Assembly (NCBI GenBank): GCA_937967995.1
Contig: CALBTB010000004.1
Coordinates: 1 to 64,000 of the forward strand
DNA: 64,000 nucleotides
Direction: 5' to 3'
Source: an uncultured Gammaproteobacteria bacterium
GTDB lineage: Bacteria; Pseudomonadota; Gammaproteobacteria; UBA6429; Thiohalophilaceae
A model generated the notes under the pieces. It worked only from the letters and a program-made list of their open reading frames with translations. It was not told the DNA's origin and made no database searches. Position 1 is the first letter of the stretch. The number at the start of each line of letters is the position of its first letter. Shown here one piece after another: positions 44,436 through 53,241 of this stretch. Position numbers and translations under genes: made by a program.

Positions 44436-46597
44436 GATTCTGAATTCTCCATAGACGTGATTTCCCGATTTAATTCCGGATAGTTAATCTTTCCGGTCCC
44501 CAGTAGCGGAATATCCTTTTTGTATATAATTTTTCTTGGAAGACTGATCTCTGTCACACCGTGATCCCTGCCAACTGCCAGCAAATCCGATCGGCTTGCG
44601 TCCTCTTTGGTAGTAACAAGCAGAAGTTTTTCACCTTTGTTACTGTCCGGAACAGCAACGATAGCATGTGTTTTATCAGGCCAGACCTTGCTTAAGAATT
44701 CTTCCACAGATGTCAGAGAAACCATTTCACCGCCGACTTTTGCAAATCGTTTTGCCCGGCCTCGAATAATAACGAAACCTTCTTCATCAAAAGCAACGAT
44801 GTCACCTGTATCGTACCATTCAGGGCCAAGTTCAGTATTCGGTCTGGTTATGACACCAGGTTTGTCTTTTAATAAATAGCCTGCCATCACATTAATTCCC
44901 TTCACGAGCAGTTTGCCACCATCGTTGACGCCATCAACAGGGATTAACCGATACTCAATACCAGGCAGTAACTGACCCACCGTACCTGCCTTGTTCTGCA
45001 TGGCTGTATTTGTAGCCAGTACCGGGCTGGTTTCTGTCGCCCCGTACCCTTCCAGGATTCGTATGCCAAAACGTTCACTCCAGATTTTACGTGTGTCATC
45101 GTGCAGCTTTTCTGCACCGGCAAAAACATAACGGACACTATAGAAATCGTACGGATGAGCAAATCTGGCATAACCTTTTAGAAACGTATTTGTCCCAAAC
45201 ATAATGGTGGCATTTGTGGCATATACCATTTCCGGTACGATGCGGTAATGCAATGGTGTCGGATAAAAGAATGTTCTCATCCCGGATAAAAGCGGCAAGA
45301 TAGTTCCTGCTGTCAGTCCAAAGGAATGAAATATTGGTAGTGCATTAAAAATGATATCCTGTGAACTAAAATCTATTTTTGTGGACATCTGAACACCGTT
45401 GGCAAGAATGTTCTTATGTGTCAGCACCACACCTTTGGGATTACCCTCAGATCCTGATGTAAACAGAACGACGGCGGGATCATCCGGCATGGCCGATTTT
45501 GACATCTTTCGATATGACGCCCTGGCAAACCGCGCGTTAAATGCGCCACGTAACTTATCCATCAGAGTAACTTTAGGAATGAGATCTTCCAGGTATACCA
45601 GCCTGACCTTTTTTTCCAGCTCTTGCGCCAGTTTTGTTAATCTGGCCATCGTAATGAAACGGCGTGATGTATATACAGTTTTTATTTTCGCCGACTCACA
45701 TGCCACATTCAGATCCTTAATTCCGGATGAAAAATTCAGCATTGCCGGCACCCTGCCGTGAATTTGCAGGCCCAGAAAGACTAATACTGTTCCAATCGAA
45801 TTAGGCAACAGGACGCCAACAATTTCACCGTGTTCATGATCTTCCCTGATTTTATTTCCAAGTATAAATGCCCTTGTTAACAGCTGATGATAATTAAGTG
45901 GCTGACGCTCAATATCTTCAACAACCAGATGATCACGGCCATGGATACGCATTGCATCCAGCACGCCTTGCATGATTGTTCGGTTGTAGTTTCCCGTTTC
46001 AAACATCATATCTGTCATGATATTAGTCAGTTGTTTGCCGGCATATTTACGCCGCTCACGGCCTCGAATTGACTCTGGTGCACTAATCTTACGCGGTGGC
46101 AAAATAGTGAGGGTAATTTTTGGAAACCAGCGTAACCGAATACGGCCACGTAAACGTGAAAAAGGTGTGTATTGAGCGCCTTCTATACGAATTGGTAAGA
46201 CGGTTGCACCGGAACGATCTGCAACCAGGCCCGGACCATTATAAATCTTCATTAATGAACCGGTGACAGTTATCCTGCCTTCCGGAAAAATAACTACTTT
46301 TTTATCCTTTTGCACAAAACGTATTAACGATTTCAGAGATAAAGGATTGGTTGGATCCATCACAAACAGGTTGACAAATGGTCTGGCCAGTTTCGAGAAC
46401 CACTGACGTGAAATTTGTGTGTTAATTGCAAAACTCAGCCGGTCGGGTAAAAACGCAACCAGTAATAATCCATCCAGAAAGGAAGTATGATTTGCGATAA
46501 TCATGCAACGCTTACCGGCCGCATGAAAATGTTCCAGCCCATTAATTTCAACCCGGTAAAACAGACTCAATAGTTTTTTAAGGATTCTCTTAACCAT
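44432..46597 (-). CDS. aas: Aas-like acyltransferase / acyl-ACP synthetase fusion
   Basis: 721 aa, about the length of E. coli Aas. Residues 1-180 form a PlsC-type acyltransferase (NHTSFLDG as the HX4D box, FPEGRIT). From about 210 on is an AMP-forming acyl-activating enzyme with FTSGSEGNPKGVVLTHKN, GYGATETSP and YDTGDIVAFDEEGF-VIIRGRAKRF. The enzyme re-acylates lysophosphatidylethanolamine in the inner membrane. It lies 9 bases after tetR and is coupled to the MFS gene. Confidence 0.92.
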   Translation of the reverse strand: MVKRILKKLLSLFYRVEINGLEHFHAAGKRCMIIANHTSFLDGLLLVAFLPDRLSFAINTQISRQWFSKLARPFVNLFVMDPTNPLSLKSLIRFVQKDKKVVIFPEGRITVTGSLMKIYNGPGLVADRSGATVLPIRIEGAQYTPFSRLRGRIRLRWFPKITLTILPPRKISAPESIRGRERRKYAGKQLTNIMTDMMFETGNYNRTIMQGVLDAMRIHGRDHLVVEDIERQPLNYHQLLTRAFILGNKIREDHEHGEIVGVLLPNSIGTVLVFLGLQIHGRVPAMLNFSSGIKDLNVACESAKIKTVYTSRRFITMARLTKLAQELEKKVRLVYLEDLIPKVTLMDKLRGAFNARFARASYRKMSKSAMPDDPAVVLFTSGSEGNPKGVVLTHKNILANGVQMSTKIDFSSQDIIFNALPIFHSFGLTAGTILPLLSGMRTFFYPTPLHYRIVPEMVYATNATIMFGTNTFLKGYARFAHPYDFYSVRYVFAGAEKLHDDTRKIWSERFGIRILEGYGATETSPVLATNTAMQNKAGTVGQLLPGIEYRLIPVDGVNDGGKLLVKGINVMAGYLLKDKPGVITRPNTELGPEWYDTGDIVAFDEEGFVIIRGRAKRFAKVGGEMVSLTSVEEFLSKVWPDKTHAIVAVPDSNKGEKLLLVTTKEDASRSDLLAVGRDHGVTEISLPRKIIYKKDIPLLGTGKINYPELNREITSMENSES

Positions 46598-46606
46598 TAT
46601 CGATTC

Positions 46607-47209
46607 CTATTGATGTATTAATCCATTCAGATAATTTTCTACCAGTGATTCAACAAGCTCTTCGGCGGCAACTTTGCCACCTATTGTCAACTTGTCATTG
46701 AGGCCAAGTTCACATGCACCATGCACACCACTCCACAACACCCGGCTCGCACGTTTACACTCAGACTTGTCCAGGTCGGGAAGTAACTGTTTAATTGGTT
46801 TTTCGACCAGAGCAAATAGCTCCGCCACCTTTGCATCAAACCATTCAGGAATAGGCAGCTCCTCTGGCAGGCGATGCGTAAAGAGTAATGACCAGCGTGC
46901 AAAGTTGTTTCTCGCGAAATTCATATAAGCCATCGACATTTTCTTGATCATGGACTGAGGGTCACATGGGGTTTCCAGTTGTCGTGCTATTTCTTTATGT
47001 AATTCATCCAGTGTAGCTGCATTCACATGCAATATAAGCTCATCGAGATTTCTGAAGACCAGATAGAGTGTTCCTGCCGTGTAGCCAATGGCTCCGGCCA
47101 CCTTTCTGGTAGACAGACCTTCCTTGCCATGTTCCGTCAGTATCGTGATAGCAGCCCTGACGGCCATTTGCTGGATTTCTTCTCGACTGTGATCGCTACG
47201 TCTCGCCAT
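46607..47209 (-). CDS. TetR/AcrR-family transcriptional regulator
   Basis: 200 aa. The N-terminal helix-turn-helix has STRKVAGAIGYTAGTLYLVFRNLDELI at about 36-62, a standard TetR DNA-binding domain. The C-terminal ligand-binding half (from about 75) is all-helical and resembles the WHG-type TetR C-domain. Its own promoter is overlapped by repeated sites, so it very likely represses itself and the downstream aas-MFS-amidohydrolase genes. A ligand might be a lipid or acyl-CoA, given those genes. Confidence 0.92.
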   Translation of the reverse strand: MARRSDHSREEIQQMAVRAAITILTEHGKEGLSTRKVAGAIGYTAGTLYLVFRNLDELILHVNAATLDELHKEIARQLETPCDPQSMIKKMSMAYMNFARNNFARWSLLFTHRLPEELPIPEWFDAKVAELFALVEKPIKQLLPDLDKSECKRASRVLWSGVHGACELGLNDKLTIGGKVAAEELVESLVENYLNGLIHQ

Positions 47210-47214
47210 AATTC

Positions 47215-47231
47215 TGAACAGTGTTTAATTT
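47215..47231. promoter_or_regulatory. TetR operator-like site 1 (start-proximal)
   Basis: TGAACAGTGTTTAATTT, repeated at 47245-47261 with 15 of 17 identical bases and a 30-bp (three-turn) period. It lies between the predicted start site and the tetR start codon. Extended by a few bases it is also an imperfect palindrome (CTGAA...TTCAG, 47214-47235). Confidence 0.55.
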
Positions 47232-47237
47232 TCAGTA

Positions 47238-47266
47238 AGAATATTGAACGGTGATTAATTTGTCAA
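47238..47266 (-). promoter_or_regulatory. Promoter of tetR-aas operon
   Basis: Minus strand: a perfect TTGACA (47266-47261), a 17-bp spacer and TATTCT (47243-47238). Start site near 47231. It is among the strongest promoters in the window and has operator-like repeat 2 exactly in its spacer. Confidence 0.75.
47245..47261. promoter_or_regulatory. TetR operator-like site 2 (inside the promoter spacer)
   Basis: TGAACGGTGATTAATTT, the partner of the site at 47215-47231. It fills the gap between the -35 and -10 hexamers, so binding would block RNA polymerase. Confidence 0.55.
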
Positions 47267-47333
47267 TTAGTCCGCTTGTAGGATTTTTCTGAAATTTAAT
47301 TTTTATAATATAAACAGAGAGTTAGAAGTGTAG

Positions 47334-48914
47334 TTAGTGCTCACGTGTCGCCCTGAACTGAATATCCGGCCACCGTTCCTGGGTCAGCTCCAGGTTCACC
47401 CGTGTCGGCGCCAGATACGTCAGGCTGCCGCCCGCATCAATCGCCAGATTATCTGCTGCCTTACGTTGAAATTCTTCCAGCTTCTTTTCATCATTCGACT
47501 CCACCCAGCGAGCGGTGTGAACATTGACCGCCTCAAATCCACATTCCACGCCATATTCCGCTTTGAGTCGAAATGCCACGACATCAAACTGAAGCACACC
47601 GACCGCACCGACAATAATATCGTTACTGTTCAACGGCCTGAACACCTGGGATGCGCCCTCTTCGCTTAATTGATCGAGCCCTTTTTGAAGTGCCTTCATA
47701 CGCAGTGGATCCTTAAGTCGAACCCGCCGAAACAGCTCGGGTGCAAAATTCGGGATGCCGGTAAATTTAAGCTTTTCCCCTTCTGTGAAGGTGTCTCCAA
47801 TCTGTATTGTGCCGTGATTATGCAGGCCAATAATATCTCCCGGGTATGCCTCTTCAATATTTTCACGTTCACTGGCCATAAACGTAATTGCATTGGCAAT
47901 TTTGACATCCTTGCCTATTCTGACCTGGTGAATCTTCATGCCCTTACTGTAGTGACCTGAGCAGACCCGCAAAAATGCAACACGATCCCGATGTTGCGGG
48001 TCCATATTCGCCTGTATCTTGAAAACGAAACCACTAAAGCCGGATTCATCCGGAGAAACAGTGCGAACATCAGTCTGACGTGGCTGAGGTTTTGGTGCAA
48101 TTTCAACAAAATGATCAAGCAGTTCCTGGACGCCGAAATTATTAATCGCGGATCCAAAAAACACAGGTGTCAGTTCCCCGGCTAAAAAGGCATCCAGGTC
48201 GAATTCATTACTGGCCCCGGTAACCAGCTCGATCTCCTCGCGTAACTCATTCGCTTTATCTCCAATGATCTCATCGAGTCTGGAATTATCAATTCCATCG
48301 ATCACTTCACCGGTTTTTATTTTGCCGCCGTGAGTCGGTGTAAAAAGATGCACACGATTATCGAGCAGATGATATACACCTTTGAATGCTTTACCCATTC
48401 CAATCGGCCAGGTAATCGGCGCACAGCGAATTTTCAGGATATCCTCCACCTCGTCCAACAGCTCCATCGGATCACGCCCTTCGCGGTCAAGCTTGTTGAT
48501 AAAGGTCATGATAGGTGTTTCGCGCAGGCGGCAGACTTCCATGAGTTTGATAGTCCGATCTTCCACACCCTTGGCACTGTCGATCACCATGAGCGCCGAA
48601 TCCACTGCGGTCAATGTACGATAGGTATCTTCGGAAAAATCTTCGTGACCTGGTGTATCCAGCAGGTTCACGATGTAATTCCTGTATGGAAACTGCATGA
48701 CTGCCGACGTCACGGAGATACCACGCTGCTTCTCAAGCTCCATCCAGTCAGATGTGGCGTGACGTGCCGCCTTTTTCCCTTTTACGGAACCGGCCAACTG
48801 TATCGCACCGCCGTACAGTAACAGTTTTTCTGTGAGGGTTGTCTTACCCGCATCCGGGTGTGAAATGATCGCAAACGTGCGCCGTCGCGCCATTTCGTCA
48901 GGAAAGGCTGCCAT
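47334..48914 (-). CDS. prfC: PrfC, peptide chain release factor 3
   Basis: 526 aa translational GTPase that recycles RF1/RF2. G1 is SHPDAGKTT, G2 lies in KQRGISVTSAVMQF, G3 DTPGHEDFSEDT and G4 FINKLDREGRDP. This set and length separate it from EF-G. It is divergent from the MoxR-type cassette, with 189 bases between. Confidence 0.97.
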   Translation of the reverse strand: MAAFPDEMARRRTFAIISHPDAGKTTLTEKLLLYGGAIQLAGSVKGKKAARHATSDWMELEKQRGISVTSAVMQFPYRNYIVNLLDTPGHEDFSEDTYRTLTAVDSALMVIDSAKGVEDRTIKLMEVCRLRETPIMTFINKLDREGRDPMELLDEVEDILKIRCAPITWPIGMGKAFKGVYHLLDNRVHLFTPTHGGKIKTGEVIDGIDNSRLDEIIGDKANELREEIELVTGASNEFDLDAFLAGELTPVFFGSAINNFGVQELLDHFVEIAPKPQPRQTDVRTVSPDESGFSGFVFKIQANMDPQHRDRVAFLRVCSGHYSKGMKIHQVRIGKDVKIANAITFMASERENIEEAYPGDIIGLHNHGTIQIGDTFTEGEKLKFTGIPNFAPELFRRVRLKDPLRMKALQKGLDQLSEEGASQVFRPLNSNDIIVGAVGVLQFDVVAFRLKAEYGVECGFEAVNVHTARWVESNDEKKLEEFQRKAADNLAIDAGGSLTYLAPTRVNLELTQERWPDIQFRATREH

Positions 48915-49010
48915 TTGTATATCTCTAGCTCGTTAAGTTACTACCTGTGCAATCACTGCCAATGGCAGCTTGCTGTGTGGGGCGATTGACGAGATTTTAC
49001 ACACCCGTCG

Positions 49011-49026
49011 ATTGCCAAGGGGCAAT
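49011..49026. promoter_or_regulatory. Inverted repeat in the prfC / cassette divergent gap
   Basis: ATTGCC-AAGG-GGCAAT, a perfect 6-bp stem. TTGCCA within it could be the -35 of the plus-strand cassette (TAGGCT 17 bp on). Either a regulator site or chance; no other signal is clear in this 189-bp gap. Confidence 0.3.
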
Positions 49027-49103
49027 TTTAGCAGTAGGCTCAGGGCTTTGCAGCGAAACTTACGACTGGAAAGGAAATCCAGGCACAATAAGGACTTATC
49101 CAG

Positions 49104-50066
49104 GTGTGGCAGGTATTTACAGGAAAACCAGGCAGTCGGCGGTCCATGATTCTGCCCATAATTCTGCTGGGAATTCTGGTATGGCTGCTCCCCCTGCACG
49201 CTCAGGCTGACATCTACAGAGATGCCATTCCGCACCTCAAAGCCTGCATCAGTAAAATTCATGAGATCGACCCGCAATTTCCACCCGGAAAAACCATTTC
49301 GTTGCGAGAGGTTTGTCCGGTGTTGTCAGATTTTCTCAGCTATGAACCGCTGAGCGAGGTTGATCCACCCCTGGAAAATTACACCACCCTGTCGCAACTG
49401 GACGTACTGGTTCAGTTACTAGAAAGTTCCCGGCGGGCGCCTGTTAAATCCTCAGGCAAGACTGCTTTCAAAGTCTCGCAGGATTTTTCATCACCAGCGG
49501 ATAAACCGTTTTTTGTTGCTTTGACCCAGTGGATGATGACACGGGTATATGGTCTGTCGTACTGGATTGAACAACTAACAGGTTTTGGACTGACGTTACC
49601 GAAATATCAGCATACAATCTATGTCGGGCTGGCTAATGCTTCACTGGCGATCATTCTCGCGCTTGGATACCTTTACCTGGTATTGCAATTTAAACACACA
49701 CCGATATATACATATCTGTTTCGAAAATACATCGCCAGGCAACCGGCCGTCAAAAAATACACCCTCAGGCGCATAGCTGCGCAAAAACTGGTATTACAAT
49801 TGCCACTGCTTGAAAATTATTTTCGCAAACAGTTACAGCGCCTTGGTATTACAGAACACAGGCCGCAGTTAATAGACAAACAATTACGTAGCCAGGACTG
49901 GACCAATCCGGAGCTACCACATTTTATATCTCGACTGCTGAACATCTTTGACAGGGCAAAATATTCCAGCACCGCCATATCCGTCCATGACATTCAGCAA
50001 ATTTATAAGCTGTTACACCAGATCGATCTGATTATTGATAAAGCCAATGCTAAAGTACTTCACTGA
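49104..50066 (+). CDS. Membrane protein in the DUF4129-type slot of a MoxR/DUF58 cassette
   Basis: 320 aa. GTG start with AGGA 9 bases upstream; an ATG at 49146 is the alternative and would begin exactly at the signal sequence (ILPIILLGILVWLL). The periplasmic part (about residues 36-165) has two cysteines (KACISKI and REVCPVL), then one membrane helix (about 173-193) and a basic cytoplasmic domain rich in R, K, Q and L. In full cassettes a DUF4129 protein occupies this place; I cannot confirm homology from sequence alone. Its end overlaps the next gene by 32 bases. Confidence 0.7.
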   Translation: MWQVFTGKPGSRRSMILPIILLGILVWLLPLHAQADIYRDAIPHLKACISKIHEIDPQFPPGKTISLREVCPVLSDFLSYEPLSEVDPPLENYTTLSQLDVLVQLLESSRRAPVKSSGKTAFKVSQDFSSPADKPFFVALTQWMMTRVYGLSYWIEQLTGFGLTLPKYQHTIYVGLANASLAIILALGYLYLVLQFKHTPIYTYLFRKYIARQPAVKKYTLRRIAAQKLVLQLPLLENYFRKQLQRLGITEHRPQLIDKQLRSQDWTNPELPHFISRLLNIFDRAKYSSTAISVHDIQQIYKLLHQIDLIIDKANAKVLH

Positions 50067-51234
50067 TATTATCTTTATTGTTCTCATGATTTGTCTGCTT
50101 GTTCTGACAACTGGGATTCATGACAACCGTCAACTCATCTCAACCTCTATGCCGGTTTCAGAGGACAAAGGTCAGCAGGGGCTTTCAGCGTTACAACAGT
50201 GGATAAATGAAAAAAGCATCCCTGCTCAGGTGCTGCAATCCGGTTATGATTCTTTAACAGATAAAGGAAATACCTTAATCAGCGTGCTACCTGCCACCAT
50301 ACCGCCGGGTCCAAAGGAACAGGCAAGACTGTCTGACTGGGTCAGGCAGGGTAACCACCTGATCCTGTTATTAGCCGTCAACGACACACCTCACTGGCGC
50401 AACAAACTGAACATTGAGTCTCTTCATAACACATTAAACCGGTTTGATCTTGAACTTGTCGAGCTGCCGTCTGGTGACACGCAGGAGGATATCGGGCAAA
50501 GTCGTGTGGCGCTGGAAAGTCGAATCAATCACCCGCTGACACACAATCTGCACTCACTATCCGTTGTTGCCAATCGACCGATTAAACCCATGCAGCTGCT
50601 CGGGAAGGCACAACCTACCAGCTCAATTATTCTGTTGCGGGAAAAACAGTCGCAGATTCCGGTTGCCTGGCATACTTTATATGGTAACGGTCACATCACA
50701 CTGTTTACCGTGTCTTCGTTGTTTGCCAACCAGAACATGGATAATCCACAAGTCATTCAACTTTTTGAAAACATGATTAACTTTTATGGCAACAACGCCA
50801 GCCGGGTCATATTTGATGATATTCATCACGTGGCTCAGGCTGGAATTAGCATCGAAAAGTCGGTTTACATGCACCCACTTCTACTTCTGCTGGTCGGATA
50901 TCTTTTATACCTGTTGATCAACAGGATAATTTCGCAGAAACCTTTTATTCCCGAAATATTATACTTGCGCAGGAAAAACCCTCGCTTATATGCTTTACCC
51001 GATAAACAGCATTTTGCGCAGCGTATAAGTACGTTATGGTTCAACATTATGCGGCAGCGACGAGGACTTCCCTGCAATAGCAAGCCAATCTGGGACGATT
51101 TTCAGTCATTGCGTGAGCAAGACCGTAACATGAAAAAAATACAACGAATCTGGAACAGGCTCGACGCTCAAAAAAAGATACGCTTAAACGGATATATCAG
51201 GAAACTTGAAAAATCAAGAAAGAGTATATTATGA
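50035..51234 (+). CDS. DUF4350-domain membrane protein
   Basis: 399 aa. Membrane helix near the N-terminus (about 9-27), then a periplasmic DUF4350-type domain: GLSALQQWINEKSIPAQVL and ARLSDWVRQGNHLILLLAV follow the usual 'act as a gate on L, W-V-x-x-G-x-x-L' pattern. A second helix lies around 282-301 (HPLLLLLVGYLLYLLIN). The C-terminal 95 residues are basic and cytoplasmic. It overlaps the gene before it by 32 bases and the ATPase after it by ATGA. Confidence 0.78.
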   Translation: MIKPMLKYFTDIIFIVLMICLLVLTTGIHDNRQLISTSMPVSEDKGQQGLSALQQWINEKSIPAQVLQSGYDSLTDKGNTLISVLPATIPPGPKEQARLSDWVRQGNHLILLLAVNDTPHWRNKLNIESLHNTLNRFDLELVELPSGDTQEDIGQSRVALESRINHPLTHNLHSLSVVANRPIKPMQLLGKAQPTSSIILLREKQSQIPVAWHTLYGNGHITLFTVSSLFANQNMDNPQVIQLFENMINFYGNNASRVIFDDIHHVAQAGISIEKSVYMHPLLLLLVGYLLYLLINRIISQKPFIPEILYLRRKNPRLYALPDKQHFAQRISTLWFNIMRQRRGLPCNSKPIWDDFQSLREQDRNMKKIQRIWNRLDAQKKIRLNGYIRKLEKSRKSIL

Positions 51235-52187
51235 CCAATGCAACCCGTCAGCTAAAAACAACCATAAACGATGAACTTGGAAAGATATTAACTGGTATTG
51301 ATGAACTGGCAACAATTATATCGATTAATATCGTTAACAATGGCCATTTCCTGATTGGGGGCCCAACCGGTAGTGGAAAAACGTTATTGGCGAATTGTAT
51401 TACACATTTGCTTGGTAACAACACCGGCCGCCTGGATTGTCGAAATGATACGGATATAGTTGGCATTGTGCAGGCTTTATCCGGAACGGTAGCCTCTGAC
51501 CCCGAGGCCAGTGTCGACAGACATGCGATTCTATATCTTGACGGACTGAACCGGCTGACACCAAATACACAATCGATATTGCTCTTGGCGATGGAGGAAA
51601 ATCAGCTCAGCAACCATGGCATCAGCATGGATCTGCATGAGTCATTTCGAGTGATTGCCAGCTATGATCCTGACTGCTATGACGGCACCTACCCCTTAAT
51701 CAATGCCTTACTCGATCGCTTTGAAGCATCTGTAAATATGACGTATCAGAATAAGGAATCTGAAACCGCCATACTCAAGAACTGTGATCTTGCCCGCGCC
51801 AGAGTTAACAACAATATCGAGTCTGTCATTCGTCCACTCGGCACCGATCAGCTCGACACGGCCGCGAAAGAAGTATCTGAAGTCAGTGTTAGTGAAACAG
51901 TATATCAGTACATCGCTGAACTGATGGCGCGTTTCAGAAGTCATGCAGAACTGATGCCGGGTATCTCACACCGTGCCGGACAAAGCCTGCTCAATGCGGC
52001 CCGCGTTCACGCTTTACTGAGCGAACGTGATTATGTTAATCCTGACGATATAGTTTCGGTTGCGCAGCATTGCCTGGTGCATCGTTTACGACTGACCAGC
52101 GATGCCTTGCTGGACGGCGTGCAACTCGAGGATATTATCCAGGCGATTCTTGAACAGTGTCCGACCACCAGTTATGAAGCCAACTAA
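51231..52187 (+). CDS. Divergent MoxR-type AAA+ ATPase with altered Walker B
   Basis: 318 aa. Walker A is GGPTGSGKT (about residue 43). The MoxR pattern ADEINRAPPKTQSALLEAM appears here as LDGLNRLTPNTQSILLLAM: the catalytic Walker B Glu is replaced by Gly (D-G, GAC GGA at 51540). Sensor 1, normally ATQNP, is ASYDP. The arginine-finger block GTYPL...LDRF is kept. MoxR proteins act as chaperones that switch on vWA-type partners. Here ATP may be bound but hydrolysis looks impaired. Confidence 0.85.
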   Translation: MTNATRQLKTTINDELGKILTGIDELATIISINIVNNGHFLIGGPTGSGKTLLANCITHLLGNNTGRLDCRNDTDIVGIVQALSGTVASDPEASVDRHAILYLDGLNRLTPNTQSILLLAMEENQLSNHGISMDLHESFRVIASYDPDCYDGTYPLINALLDRFEASVNMTYQNKESETAILKNCDLARARVNNNIESVIRPLGTDQLDTAAKEVSEVSVSETVYQYIAELMARFRSHAELMPGISHRAGQSLLNAARVHALLSERDYVNPDDIVSVAQHCLVHRLRLTSDALLDGVQLEDIIQAILEQCPTTSYEAN

Positions 52188-53241
52188 AACCAGCCTGTTC
52201 ATACTGACGCTATGTTTTGTACTGGCGTTGCTGGAATTTATACTGGAAAACCGGTTTTTCAGTTTCTGGTCAATTCTGCTGGCAGGCTGGATATTACTGG
52301 TAATAATAGAAAGAGGCATGCTTGCGTTTAACCGAATCGAATGCAGTCGACGACTGCGCTCAACATTATTTCTGGGAACACCGTGCACATGGACATACCA
52401 ATGTCATAATCGAAATCGTTATCCGGTACGCCTGTTATCCCGTGACCAACTCCCGGCACATTTACAGGTATCCGAACCATCACGCGCATGGAATCTGCTC
52501 GCCGGACAAACTGAATCGCAGCCGGTAACCGTCCTGCCATTACAACCGGGTAAATATTCGCTGCAGCAGATCGAACTGAATATTCTTGGCAGGCTGGCCC
52601 TGTTCTGGTGGCCCAGGCAAATCAGGGCATCACAAAATGTCAATGTCAAACCTGCACGCATAAAAACCAGCACGTCACACCCATCATCCCAACTTACGCT
52701 GGTGATTGATCTTGGCCAACGCAGTGAATATGCATATCCATCCGTTAGCCGACTGAACAGATATATCAATCAGGCCTTTTCGCTTGCACAAACCCGGCTT
52801 CAGCAACATAAACCTGTGCATGTTATTTGCTATGACAGCGACATACGTCTGAGACTGTTGAATGTTCGTACTGGTTTTGAACTCAACAGGCTACTGCAAT
52901 TTTTTGAGTCGCATTCACCTGCCGAACAGACAAGCAACCACCTGCTGGTTGCCCGTACTTTACTGTCGCTACGTGTAACCGGACAGCTATTCTGGTTTAC
53001 GGATCTCGACGATATATCCCTGTACAGGCATGTACAACAACCACTACGAATTCTCAGGCAACGCCATGAAATCAATATTATTAACAGCGCAGACCGTGAC
53101 CTGCACTGGTTAAGGAAACAGGCTGAGCATCGTCCTTTACAACCTGCTGCTGTTTATGACCTGTATGCCAGGCTTGAGAATCGTCGCCTGTCTCAGGTGT
53201 TATTTTCGGGTACCGGCATAGCTATCGACTCAGGACTTTAA
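52174..53241 (+). CDS. Divergent DUF58-type protein lacking the vWA metal site
   Basis: 355 aa from the ATG at 52174, overlapping the ATPase end by 14 bases. Two N-terminal membrane helices (about 6-50), a beta-rich domain (to about 160), then a vWA-like half. DUF58 normally has a R-x-Y-x-P-G-D-x-x-R-x-I block followed by the MIDAS motif DxSxS. Here the block is missing and the MIDAS place reads VIDLGQRS. The rest (FSLAQTRLQQHKPVHVICYDSDIRL) keeps vWA strand-helix order. The family call is by order and remnant pattern. It converges with the next gene, overlapping by 12 bases. Confidence 0.75.
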   Translation: MKPTKTSLFILTLCFVLALLEFILENRFFSFWSILLAGWILLVIIERGMLAFNRIECSRRLRSTLFLGTPCTWTYQCHNRNRYPVRLLSRDQLPAHLQVSEPSRAWNLLAGQTESQPVTVLPLQPGKYSLQQIELNILGRLALFWWPRQIRASQNVNVKPARIKTSTSHPSSQLTLVIDLGQRSEYAYPSVSRLNRYINQAFSLAQTRLQQHKPVHVICYDSDIRLRLLNVRTGFELNRLLQFFESHSPAEQTSNHLLVARTLLSLRVTGQLFWFTDLDDISLYRHVQQPLRILRQRHEINIINSADRDLHWLRKQAEHRPLQPAAVYDLYARLENRRLSQVLFSGTGIAIDSGL

